From: Candidatus Cloacimonadota bacterium | GTDB lineage: Bacteria > Cloacimonadota > Cloacimonadia > Cloacimonadales > JAOZMQ01 | Direction of reading: 5' to 3' | NCBI GenBank assembly: GCA_029934195.1 | Contig: JAOZMQ010000126.1 | Location: forward strand, 1-8,178 | DNA: 8,178 bases | Part shown: piece after piece, positions 1 through 6,550 of the stretch | How positions within the stretch are numbered: the first letter of the stretch is position 1 | Layout of the letters: every line of letters starts with the position of its first letter | Made by a program: the position numbers and the translations under genes | The notes under the pieces: generated by a model | Told to the model about the DNA's origin: nothing | What the model saw: only the letters and a program-made list of their open reading frames with translations | Databases searched by the model: none

Positions 1-24
1 TTTTAATCATTAAAAATCTACAAC

Positions 25-31
25 AGGAGGG
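25..31 (+). promoter_or_regulatory. Shine-Dalgarno of nnr
   Basis: AGGAGGG lies 4 nt before the ATG at 36. It is the strongest ribosome binding site in the window and fixes the nnr start. The 24 bases before it are AT-rich and show no convincing promoter, so transcription may enter from a gene left of the window. Confidence 0.85.
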
Positions 32-35
32 CATA

Positions 36-1544
36 ATGAGAGTTTTATCTCGTGAAGAAATGTACTATTTTGACGATTATACCATGAATAAATTTGGAAT
101 TCCAAGTTCTGTCTTAATGGAAAATGCTTCCAAAGGTTGTAGTTCTTATATTCATTTTCTGTTTTTGAAAAAAAAATCAAGTAGAATTCATATTGTGTGT
201 GGAAGTGGAAATAATGGAGGAGATGGTTTTGGTATTGCTCGTTGGTTGTATAATTGGGGACATTTAATAAAAATTGTTTTTGTGGGGTCTGAAAACAAAA
301 TGTCACGTGAAACAAAACTAAATTTTAATCTTTGCAAAAAGCTTGAAATTGAAATTCTACAGATAGATTCAGTAAAAAAGTTTTCTATAGATTTTTCAAA
401 TAGTGAACTAATTATTGATGCCATAATGGGAATTGGTTTTAAAGGAAAATTAACAGGCTGGAAGGCAGAATTAATCCTAAAAATAAATGCTCTGAATATT
501 CCGATTATTGCAATCGACATTGCTACTGGAATTGATGCAGATACCGGTAGTGCAGAAGTTGCTATAAAAGCTGATTTCACATTAACAATGGCATCACCCA
601 AATATGGACAATTAATTGGAGAAGGAAGAGAAAAGACTGGAAAATTAGAAATAATTGATATTGGAATTCCTCCAAAAATTTATTCATTAAAAAAAGAAAC
701 AGCGGAACTAATAGATTCACAAACAATAAAATTTCCTTTACGTAATAAATTCAGTCACAAAGGAAATTATGGTAAAATTGGAATTATTGCTGGATCGGAT
801 GGTTATAGTGGGGCGGCAATAATGGCATCAAAAGCTGCACTTAGAGCTGGTGGAGGTTTAATTTATCTCTTCCACCCACAAGAATTACACGGCGTTTTTG
901 ATGCTATAATCCCCGAGATAATTACAAAAACAATTAAAGAATCAATGTTGGATAAAATTAATTTTCATATATTAGCAAAAGAACTATCAAAATTAGATGT
1001 ATTGTTAATTGGACCAGGAATTAGTGTAAATTCAAAAACATCTGAAATGGTAACAGAAATTTTAAAATTTTGGGAAAAACCTTTAGTTTTAGACGCTGAT
1101 GCAATTAATATTCTATCTGAAAATAAAGAAATACTTCAATTGATAAAAAGTAAGAATGTTTTAGTCACACCGCATGTTGGAGAATTTTCACGATTAACAG
1201 GATATTCAATTGAAGAAATACAAAACGACTCATTAAAAATAATAAAAGATTTTTACGATAACTATAAAATAAATATTCTATTAAAAAGTGCGACATCTAT
1301 TTTCTATAACGGAGAGAAATTTTACTTCAATACTACTGGCAATGATGGTTTATCGACAGGTGGAAGCGGCGACGTTCTTGCAGGAATAATTATTTCTTTT
1401 TTAGGACAGAAGCTTTCAATTAAGGATTCTGCAATTACAGGTGCTTATCTTTTAGGGAAAACAGCTGAATTTTTATCAGAAAAAAGACAAACAAATTCAA
1501 TTATTCCAACCGACATTATTGAAAATCTTTTTATGAGAGAATAA
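36..1544 (+). CDS. nnr: bifunctional NAD(P)H-hydrate epimerase / ADP-dependent NAD(P)H-hydrate dehydratase
   Basis: This 502-residue cytosolic repair enzyme has two domains. The N-terminal YjeF/NnrE half (about 1-215) interconverts R- and S-NAD(P)HX, and the C-terminal NnrD half (about 225-502) dehydrates S-NAD(P)HX back to NAD(P)H using ADP. Visible in the epimerase half are the GSGNNGGDG loop (56-64) followed by AR (68-69), the D128 region (DAIMGIGFKG), D161 in DIATGIDADTG (usually DIPSGLDADTG), SPKYG (187-191) and DIGIP (208-212). In the dehydratase half are SHKGNYG (240-246), the AGSDGYSGAA loop, IGPG (325-328), DADA (353-356), TPHVGEF (378-384) and the nucleotide-binding/catalytic loop TGGSGDVLAG (441-450, D446). 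The length is usual for the fused form. LKSATS (415-421) replaces the common LKGA. A strong AGGAGG sets the start. cls follows after 4 nt. Family assignment is very secure; activity is inferred. Confidence 0.96.
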   Translation: MRVLSREEMYYFDDYTMNKFGIPSSVLMENASKGCSSYIHFLFLKKKSSRIHIVCGSGNNGGDGFGIARWLYNWGHLIKIVFVGSENKMSRETKLNFNLCKKLEIEILQIDSVKKFSIDFSNSELIIDAIMGIGFKGKLTGWKAELILKINALNIPIIAIDIATGIDADTGSAEVAIKADFTLTMASPKYGQLIGEGREKTGKLEIIDIGIPPKIYSLKKETAELIDSQTIKFPLRNKFSHKGNYGKIGIIAGSDGYSGAAIMASKAALRAGGGLIYLFHPQELHGVFDAIIPEIITKTIKESMLDKINFHILAKELSKLDVLLIGPGISVNSKTSEMVTEILKFWEKPLVLDADAINILSENKEILQLIKSKNVLVTPHVGEFSRLTGYSIEEIQNDSLKIIKDFYDNYKINILLKSATSIFYNGEKFYFNTTGNDGLSTGGSGDVLAGIIISFLGQKLSIKDSAITGAYLLGKTAEFLSEKRQTNSIIPTDIIENLFMRE

Positions 1545-1548
1545 TTGA

Positions 1549-3093
1549 ATGAGACGTTCAATTTGGTTAATATTATCATTAATGATTCTTTTTTTGGTAA
1601 TGACAGTTTCTGTTTATTTTAAACTTTCAGCAAACAGTCAGGTTCTTGCCAATAATTTAATCTCGAAAATTATTCAAATTACATTTTTTTTTACAATTGG
1701 TTCTGTCATTTTCATTGTAATTAGAGAAAATTCCAGTCCGGTCAATACTCTGGCTTGGATTCAGGTTTTGATTTTCTTACCTGTATTTGGATTTATCTTA
1801 TACATTTTTCTCGGTATTAATTACAGAAAACGGAAAATCTTTTCAAGAAAAGAAACAGATGATTGTCTTCATATTTCTGAACTTATTTCAACTTATAAAG
1901 TAATATCGAACTCCAAAGAGGAAATTAAATCTATCCCTCTGAATCCACAACAACGAATGATGCATCTACTCTATTCAAATAATAAAGCTTTATTAACAAA
2001 GTTTAATGAAATTAAATTATATCATACTGGAAAGGATACTATTTCTGCAATTTTCCAAGAATTACAGAAAGCAAAAAAACATATCCATTTGGAATATTTT
2101 GCTGTTGCTAATGATTCAATTGGAAAAAAATTATTTAGTTTATTAAGGAAAAAATCAGATGAAGGTGTAAAGATTAGAATTATTATTGATGCTGTTGGTT
2201 CATGGTTGGTTTCGTCGAGAATGATTGAGCAATTGAAGGAACATAAAATAGAAATATATTATTTTTTGCCTGTTATTTTTCCTTTTATATCAAGTAAATT
2301 AAATTTTAGAAATCACAGAAAATTAATAATAATAGATGGAAAAATTGGATTTATTGGAGGGGTTAATTTTGGTAAGAAATATTACGGCGAATCAAAATAT
2401 TTTGGTCTTTGGCGTGATACGCATCTCAAATTAGAAGGTGAATCTGTTTATGCTTTACAAAAAACCTTTTTACTTGATTGGAAGTTTGTATCTAAAACAA
2501 AAGTGACAGATGAGTCATTCTTTCCTAAAAATGAGATTACCAATAAACTCTCAATACAAATTGTAAATTCCGGTCCTGATTCCGATTGGAAAAATATATT
2601 GCAAGCTTATTTTTCAGCGATAACAACGGCACAGCGTTTTATTTATATTGCTTCACCTTATTTAGTTCTCGATGAAAGTATTTGTATGGCATTAATTACT
2701 GCTGCGTTGAGTGGAATTGATATTCGAATAATTTTACCAAGTAAACCAGACCACCGAATAGTTTTTTATGGATCACGCTCATATTATGAAGAGCTTTTAA
2801 AAGCTGGAGTCAGGATTTTTGAATATCAATTAGGCTTTATTCATTCCAAAGTGATTCTTGTGGACGACCATTTTGCATCTATAGGAACAGCAAACATGGA
2901 TGTAAGAAGTATGAAACAGAACTTTGAAGTTAATGCAATTATTTACGATAAAAAAACAATTCAAAAAGTTAGGGATGAATTCTTTAATGATTTTTCTAAT
3001 AGCAAAGAAATAAACTTAGAAGAATTTCAAAAGAGAAAATTATGGATTAAAATGACTGAATCTTTTTCACGTTTATTTTCGCCTGTTTTGTAA
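1549..3093 (+). CDS. cls: cardiolipin synthase (phospholipase D superfamily)
   Basis: This is an inner-membrane enzyme of 514 residues. ClsA-type enzymes condense two phosphatidylglycerols into cardiolipin plus glycerol. The N-terminus has three hydrophobic segments (about 6-24, 38-58 and 67-90). The last two, with ENSSPVNTLAW between them and a basic RKRK end (93-96), match the PLDc_N anchor of ClsA proteins; the first is an extra helix like those of Bacillus-type enzymes. Two HxK(x)4D catalytic motifs are intact: H256/K258/D263 (NHRKLIIIDG, followed by GGVNFG) and H432/K434/D439 (HSKVILVD, followed by IGTANMDVRS). The C-terminus (RLFSPVL) is typical. Start ATG lies 4 nt after the nnr stop with only a weak purine stretch (GAGAGA) inside the nnr end, so translation is probably coupled to nnr. 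A PLD-family nuclease or PS synthase is much less likely given the membrane anchor. Confidence 0.95.
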   Translation: MRRSIWLILSLMILFLVMTVSVYFKLSANSQVLANNLISKIIQITFFFTIGSVIFIVIRENSSPVNTLAWIQVLIFLPVFGFILYIFLGINYRKRKIFSRKETDDCLHISELISTYKVISNSKEEIKSIPLNPQQRMMHLLYSNNKALLTKFNEIKLYHTGKDTISAIFQELQKAKKHIHLEYFAVANDSIGKKLFSLLRKKSDEGVKIRIIIDAVGSWLVSSRMIEQLKEHKIEIYYFLPVIFPFISSKLNFRNHRKLIIIDGKIGFIGGVNFGKKYYGESKYFGLWRDTHLKLEGESVYALQKTFLLDWKFVSKTKVTDESFFPKNEITNKLSIQIVNSGPDSDWKNILQAYFSAITTAQRFIYIASPYLVLDESICMALITAALSGIDIRIILPSKPDHRIVFYGSRSYYEELLKAGVRIFEYQLGFIHSKVILVDDHFASIGTANMDVRSMKQNFEVNAIIYDKKTIQKVRDEFFNDFSNSKEINLEEFQKRKLWIKMTESFSRLFSPVL

Positions 3094-3125
3094 AAATGTG
3101 ATATTATCTTTTAAACTGAGAAAAT

Positions 3126-3163
3126 CAAGCATCCTGTTTGACTTTTAACAATCAGGATGCTTG
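3126..3163. terminator. inverted repeat, likely intrinsic terminator between convergent cls and guaA
   Basis: CAAGCATCCTG (3126-3136) and CAGGATGCTTG (3153-3163) form a perfect 11-bp stem with a 16-nt loop. Past a T-T mismatch, TTG/CAA inside the loop could add 3 more pairs. Read on the minus strand the stem is followed by GATTTTCTC, a short T run, so it fits guaA best; its stem begins 21 nt after the guaA stop. On the plus strand (TCCTTCAATTTC) the tail is weaker, so termination of cls by the same hairpin is plausible but less certain. Confidence 0.72.
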
Positions 3164-3184
3164 TCCTTCAATTTCAGCAATTGT

Positions 3185-4723
3185 TTATTCCCACTCAATA
3201 GTTCCGGGTGGTTTTGAGGTAATATCATAAACAACTCTATTAATTCCTTCTACTTCATTGATTATTCGCGATGAAACTGTTTTGAGAAATGAATAAGGTA
3301 ATTCTGTCCAGTTTGCGGTCATTCCATCGGATGAATTTACAGCACGTAAAGCACAAACATTTTCGTAAGTTCTTTCATCGCCCATAACGCCTACCGATTG
3401 AATTGGAAGTAAGACGGAGAAAGCTTGCCAAGTAGAATTATAAAGATTTTTTTTATAGAGTTCTTCTATAAAAATGGCATCTATTTTTTGTAGAAGTTTT
3501 ACTTTTTCAGGCGTAACATCTGAAATTATTCTAATTGCCAATCCAGGTCCAGGAAAAGGATGTCGTCCAACTAATTTTTCAGGTAATCCAAGTTTTCTGC
3601 CTACTTCTCGGACTTCGTCTTTGAAAAGTTCTCGAAGTGGTTCAACCAATTTTAAGTTCATTTTTTCTGGCAATCCACCAACATTATGATGGGATTTTAT
3701 TGTGGCAGAAGGTCCTTTAAAAGAAACACTTTCAATAATATCCGGATATAAAGTTCCCTGTCCAAGAAATGCAACATCAGGGTATTTTTTAGATTCCTGT
3801 TCAAAAATTTCAATAAATGTATTTCCAATTATTTTCCGTTTTGTTTCAGGTTCAGAAATTCCTTTTAATTTCTCAAAAAACAAATTTCCAGCATCAATAA
3901 CTATAAGTTTTAAGTCAAAAGCATCTTCAAATGCTTCGCGTACTTCTTGTGCTTCATTCATTCTAAGAAGACCGATATCGACCAAAATAGGTATTAATTG
4001 ATCTCCAATAGCTTTGTAGAGAAGAGCGGCAACAACTGAAGAATCAACTCCGCCACTCAAACCAAGTATTACTTTTTTATTTCCTACTTGTTTTCTAATA
4101 TCTTTAATTGTAAAATCGATATATGATTCCGGTGTCCAATCTTGTGTAAATTTTGAAATGTCTATAAGAAAATTTTCAATCATTTTTTTCCCATTTTTGG
4201 AATGAACAACTTCCGGATGAAATTGTAAAGCGAAAATAGGTTTTGAATCATGTTGAATAGCAGCAAATGGTGAATTCTTACTATAAGCAATGCAATGAAA
4301 ATTTTGTGGCAAAGTTTCTAAAGCATCTCCATGACTCATCCAAACTTCTTCAAGTTGGGATAATCCTCGAAAAATAGTTGTATGATTTTCAATGTGGATT
4401 TTAGCATAACCAAATTCTTTTTTATCGGATTTAATAACTTTGCCATTATTTATTTGTGTTAGAAGTTGCATTCCATAACAAATTCCAAGAATTGGTATTT
4501 CAAGGTTAAGAATTTTTAAATCTGGTATTGGTGCATTTTGTTGATTAACACTAAATGGACTTCCAGATAGAATAATAGCTTTTGGATTTTTTTCTTTTAC
4601 TTCTTTGTAAGAAATATTGAATGGAACTATTTCACAATAGATATTCATTTTGCGAATATTTTTTGCAATCAATTGAGTGTATTGTGATCCAAAATCAAGA
4701 ATTAATACTAATTCATGTGTCAT
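3185..4723 (-). CDS. guaA: GMP synthase (glutamine-hydrolysing)
   Basis: This cytosolic 512-residue enzyme makes GMP from XMP with ATP and glutamine, the last step of de novo guanine nucleotide synthesis. The class I glutamine amidotransferase domain (about 1-190) carries DFGSQYTQLIA (10-20), the nucleophile C82 in GICYGMQ, and H169/E171 in FHPE. The ATP-pyrophosphatase domain has the PP-loop SGGVDSS (223-229). Downstream are GQGTLYPDIIES, the SHHNVGGLP block and GRHPFPGPGLAIR. The C-terminal dimerisation domain ends in the invariant-looking PPGTIEWE. Length and all catalytic residues are normal. Minor variants are SGSP (53-56) where many homologues have SGGP, and I250 in VDIGLLR where N, H or T is usual. 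The start ATG has GGAG (4731-4734) 7 nt upstream. It lies 48 nt behind the rhodanese gene and is probably co-transcribed with it. No guaB is in view. Confidence 0.97.
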   Translation of the reverse strand: MTHELVLILDFGSQYTQLIAKNIRKMNIYCEIVPFNISYKEVKEKNPKAIILSGSPFSVNQQNAPIPDLKILNLEIPILGICYGMQLLTQINNGKVIKSDKKEFGYAKIHIENHTTIFRGLSQLEEVWMSHGDALETLPQNFHCIAYSKNSPFAAIQHDSKPIFALQFHPEVVHSKNGKKMIENFLIDISKFTQDWTPESYIDFTIKDIRKQVGNKKVILGLSGGVDSSVVAALLYKAIGDQLIPILVDIGLLRMNEAQEVREAFEDAFDLKLIVIDAGNLFFEKLKGISEPETKRKIIGNTFIEIFEQESKKYPDVAFLGQGTLYPDIIESVSFKGPSATIKSHHNVGGLPEKMNLKLVEPLRELFKDEVREVGRKLGLPEKLVGRHPFPGPGLAIRIISDVTPEKVKLLQKIDAIFIEELYKKNLYNSTWQAFSVLLPIQSVGVMGDERTYENVCALRAVNSSDGMTANWTELPYSFLKTVSSRIINEVEGINRVVYDITSKPPGTIEWE

Positions 4724-4771
4724 TTTTTTTCTCCATTATTCGCAATAGCGATTAAGATTTGAAATTTTGTA

Positions 4772-5173
4772 TTATTTTTTTTTGTTTTTGGATAGTTGTT
4801 TAATCAACTTTCCCGGTTTCAATTCTGCTGCAAGTTCTGCGTATCCGCCTTCAATAATTCTTATATTTTCAAACCCCTTTGTTTTTAAATACAGATACAC
4901 AATAGTTGAACGAAAACCAGAAGAACAAAAAATACCAATATTTTTATTACGCGGTATTTCTTCTAATTTTTTTGGAATTTCGTTTATTGGAATGTGTAAA
5001 ACAGGCATGTAAGGCAAAAGAGTGAATGCAATTGTCTCAAATTCTTCTTGTGCTCTAACATCAAGAAATAAAGAATTTTCCTGCAATAAAAATGTTGCAG
5101 ATGTTATCTTATGTTGTTTATTACCAAAGAATTCCAGTGTCATTGATTCCAATAATTTTTCTAAGTTTTCCAT
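4772..5173 (-). CDS. single-domain rhodanese-like sulfurtransferase
   Basis: This small protein of 133 residues has no signal peptide, so it is probably cytosolic. The rhodanese fold spans about 24-118: LDVR (37-40) is the conserved Asp-Arg turn, C83 is the persulfide-forming cysteine in the CSSGFRS active-site loop (83-89), and EGGY (108-111) is the closing motif. A leader of about 22 residues containing EFFGNKQHKIT precedes the fold. In my memory this FFG...IT arrangement, with LKPGKL after the domain, marks a subfamily common in anaerobes, but I could not check this. Such proteins carry sulfane sulfur to acceptors, and the acceptor here is unknown. The C-terminus is lysine-rich (KNKKK), encoded by an A9 run. 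AAGGAAG (5178-5184) lies 4 nt before ATG. It is the first gene of the presumed rhodanese-guaA unit. A Cdc25-type phosphatase is unlikely because the active-site loop is 6 residues long (C83 to R88). Confidence 0.9.
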   Translation of the reverse strand: MENLEKLLESMTLEFFGNKQHKITSATFLLQENSLFLDVRAQEEFETIAFTLLPYMPVLHIPINEIPKKLEEIPRNKNIGIFCSSGFRSTIVYLYLKTKGFENIRIIEGGYAELAAELKPGKLIKQLSKNKKK

Positions 5174-5199
5174 TATACTTCCTTATTTATTAATTAAAA

Positions 5200-5205
5200 A
5201 TTATA
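5200..5205 (-). promoter_or_regulatory. possible -10 box for rhodanese-guaA
   Basis: An exact TATAAT on the minus strand, about 27 nt before the rhodanese ATG, would give a short leader that still includes the AAGGAAG ribosome binding site. No good -35 is present at 16 to 18 bp spacing (CTGTTT at 17), and such hexamers are common by chance in this AT-rich stretch. Confidence 0.25.
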
Positions 5206-5384
5206 ATATATTTTTTAACACAAAACAGCAAAATTTATAAAATATCTGTATGTCAAGAATGATTTTTATAGATGAAGATTAATAAAATAAAACTTAATAA
5301 CAGAGACTGCAAAATATATATTAATCTATGAATGAAAAAGTAATTTATTACAAATATTCTAAATTACCAATTTATTTAAAAATA

Positions 5385-5390
5385 TTGACA
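5385..5390 (+). promoter_or_regulatory. possible -35 box for the barrel-ABC unit
   Basis: An exact TTGACA on the plus strand, 92 nt before the barrel ATG. The hexamer 17 bp downstream (ATCTTG) is not a sigma-70 -10, so this is only a half-supported promoter. A second option is TTGAAA (5411-5416) with TAGATT (5432-5437) at 15 bp spacing. Confidence 0.22.
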
Positions 5391-5476
5391 GGCATATTTG
5401 ATCTCTCATCTTGAAAAGAAGGTTAATTGTTTAGATTTTAGAAGAAATCAAATACGAAAAAAAATTGGATAAAAAA

Positions 5477-6538
5477 ATGAAGAGAAATTCCATAATCTTG
5501 CTTTTATTGTTTTTAGTTATAAATGTTTTTGCTATTGAGATTACATTTACCGGAGATTTTAAATCCTCCTGTGGTCATCTGTTGGATGAAAAAAAAGTTA
5601 TCGGTAACTTAAATATTAAAAATTTTACGGATTTTCTTATAAAAAAAGATTCAAAAAGTTGTATTGATTTTCAATTAGCTTTAGATAGTAATATAAATTA
5701 TCATTCAAATTATTCATCAAATAGCAGTAATTTTGATTTGAAATTTTATAGATTGTGGGGTAGATATTTTCAAGATTCTTTTGAAATAAGAATTGGTTTA
5801 CAGCAAATAAATTTTGGCTCTGCAAATTATCTCAGAGTCTTAAATTGGTTTGATAATATTAATCCTCTTGATCCACAAAAAAATACCAATGGTACTGCTG
5901 CAATATTGCTCAAATACTATTTTCTAAATAACTCATCTATATGGATTTGGAATGAAAACACTGTTTTAGGGAAAGCAATAATGACGGTAAACTTTAAGAA
6001 CGATAAACCTGATTTTCTAAAATTATCAAGCGGTATTCGTTATATTCAACAAATAGAAACAGGTGAAATTGCTCTTAATTATAATTACAAGCAAATCTCA
6101 AAATTACATCAAATTGGTTTTGATGGAAAAATAAATCTTGGTCTCGGTTTATGGTTTGAAGATTTTATTGAGATTAAAGATAGTGATTCTCAGCATTTAC
6201 TAGATTTTGGTCTTGATTATACATTTGCTATTTCAAATGGAATTTATGCTTCGTTGGAAACTTTAAGTTTGTTTGAACCAAAAAATTCATTGAAGCAAAA
6301 AAAACAGATTTCTGTATTGAATTTTATGTATCCACTAAATCTTTTTGACAATATTTCTTATGTATTGACTTATAGTTCAGATGCTCAAAAAATCTCTAAA
6401 TTTGTCTCTTTTAGCAGGAAATATGATAATATGTCGTTTTATATAAACTTCTATCAAAATTTAATTTATCGAAATTTGGATAAAATAGAATTTATTGAAA
6501 ATTCATTAATAGAACTTTCATTAATTTATAATTTTTAA
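5477..6538 (+). CDS. predicted outer-membrane beta-barrel protein of unknown function
   Basis: The protein has 353 residues from the ATG at 5477. The N-terminus is a clear Sec signal peptide: basic MKRNS, hydrophobic IILLLLFLVINV, and VFA before IE, suggesting cleavage after A19. The mature part is rich in Asn, Ser and aromatics, has alternating short stretches that look like amphipathic strands, and ends in IYNF with a terminal Phe, a common outer-membrane barrel signature recognised by BamA. The segment 105-139 (RIGLQQINFG..., then WFDNINPLDP and a Gly) recalls the RxGxQxxxWG...NPxDP pattern of porin-like barrels. There are only two mature cysteines, C32 and C62. An in-frame TTG at 5465 would add four residues but lacks a ribosome binding site and would spoil the n-region, so I prefer ATG (weak GGA at 5467-5469). 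It is followed after 12 nt by an ABC ATPase. The barrel class is fairly likely; substrate and partners are unknown. Confidence 0.75.
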   Translation: MKRNSIILLLLFLVINVFAIEITFTGDFKSSCGHLLDEKKVIGNLNIKNFTDFLIKKDSKSCIDFQLALDSNINYHSNYSSNSSNFDLKFYRLWGRYFQDSFEIRIGLQQINFGSANYLRVLNWFDNINPLDPQKNTNGTAAILLKYYFLNNSSIWIWNENTVLGKAIMTVNFKNDKPDFLKLSSGIRYIQQIETGEIALNYNYKQISKLHQIGFDGKINLGLGLWFEDFIEIKDSDSQHLLDFGLDYTFAISNGIYASLETLSLFEPKNSLKQKKQISVLNFMYPLNLFDNISYVLTYSSDAQKISKFVSFSRKYDNMSFYINFYQNLIYRNLDKIEFIENSLIELSLIYNF

Positions 6539-6540
6539 TT

Positions 6541-6544
6541 GGAG
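6541..6544 (+). promoter_or_regulatory. Shine-Dalgarno that sets the ABC ATPase start
   Basis: GGAG, 6 nt before ATG 6551. An in-frame TTG at 6539 overlaps this site and would add MESF, but it would leave no ribosome binding site of its own, so ATG 6551 is the better start. Confidence 0.75.
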
Positions 6545-6550
6545 TCATTT

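Larger units (their letters stand above)
5174..5476. other. divergent intergenic region, very AT-rich
   Basis: About 300 bases separate the minus-strand rhodanese and the plus-strand barrel gene. Both upstream regions lie here, so at least two promoters are expected. Seen directly are TATAAT on the minus strand (5200-5205), TTGACA on the minus strand (5251-5256), TTGACA on the plus strand (5385-5390), a dyad GTAAT-tt-ATTAC (5340-5351) and a dyad TAAATT-acc-AATTTA (5360-5374). No RNA gene, riboswitch-like fold, repeat array or credible coding region is visible. Base composition alone makes short AT dyads and TATA-like boxes likely, so individual elements are weak. Confidence 0.6.

Noticed and set aside
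1..15. TTTTAA-tca-TTAAAA palindrome at the window start
   Set aside because: It is only A and T in its arms and cannot be told from background. The upstream context is missing.
188..601. Minus-strand open frame within nnr
   Set aside because: It is antisense to the conserved epimerase domain and has no ribosome binding site or family motif.
3474..4001. Open frames on the plus strand inside guaA
   Set aside because: They lie opposite an unmistakable GuaA sequence and encode low-complexity Ser/Pro-rich products with no motif. They are shadows of the real gene.
4739..4754. CGC-aata-GCG hairpin between guaA and the rhodanese gene
   Set aside because: A 3-bp stem without a T run is too weak to be a terminator or attenuator.
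5328..5414. A 28-codon plus-strand reading frame in the divergent intergenic region
   Set aside because: It has no ribosome binding site and no recognisable signature, and it overlaps the possible -35 box. Short open frames like this are expected by chance.
5465..5467. TTG as the start of the barrel gene
   Set aside because: It has no ribosome binding site and puts acidic MDKK before the signal peptide. ATG 5477 gives a standard signal sequence.
5174..5476. Riboswitch, small RNA or attachment site in the long intergenic region
   Set aside because: No GC-containing stem, terminator-like hairpin, direct repeat pair or integrase neighbour could be found.
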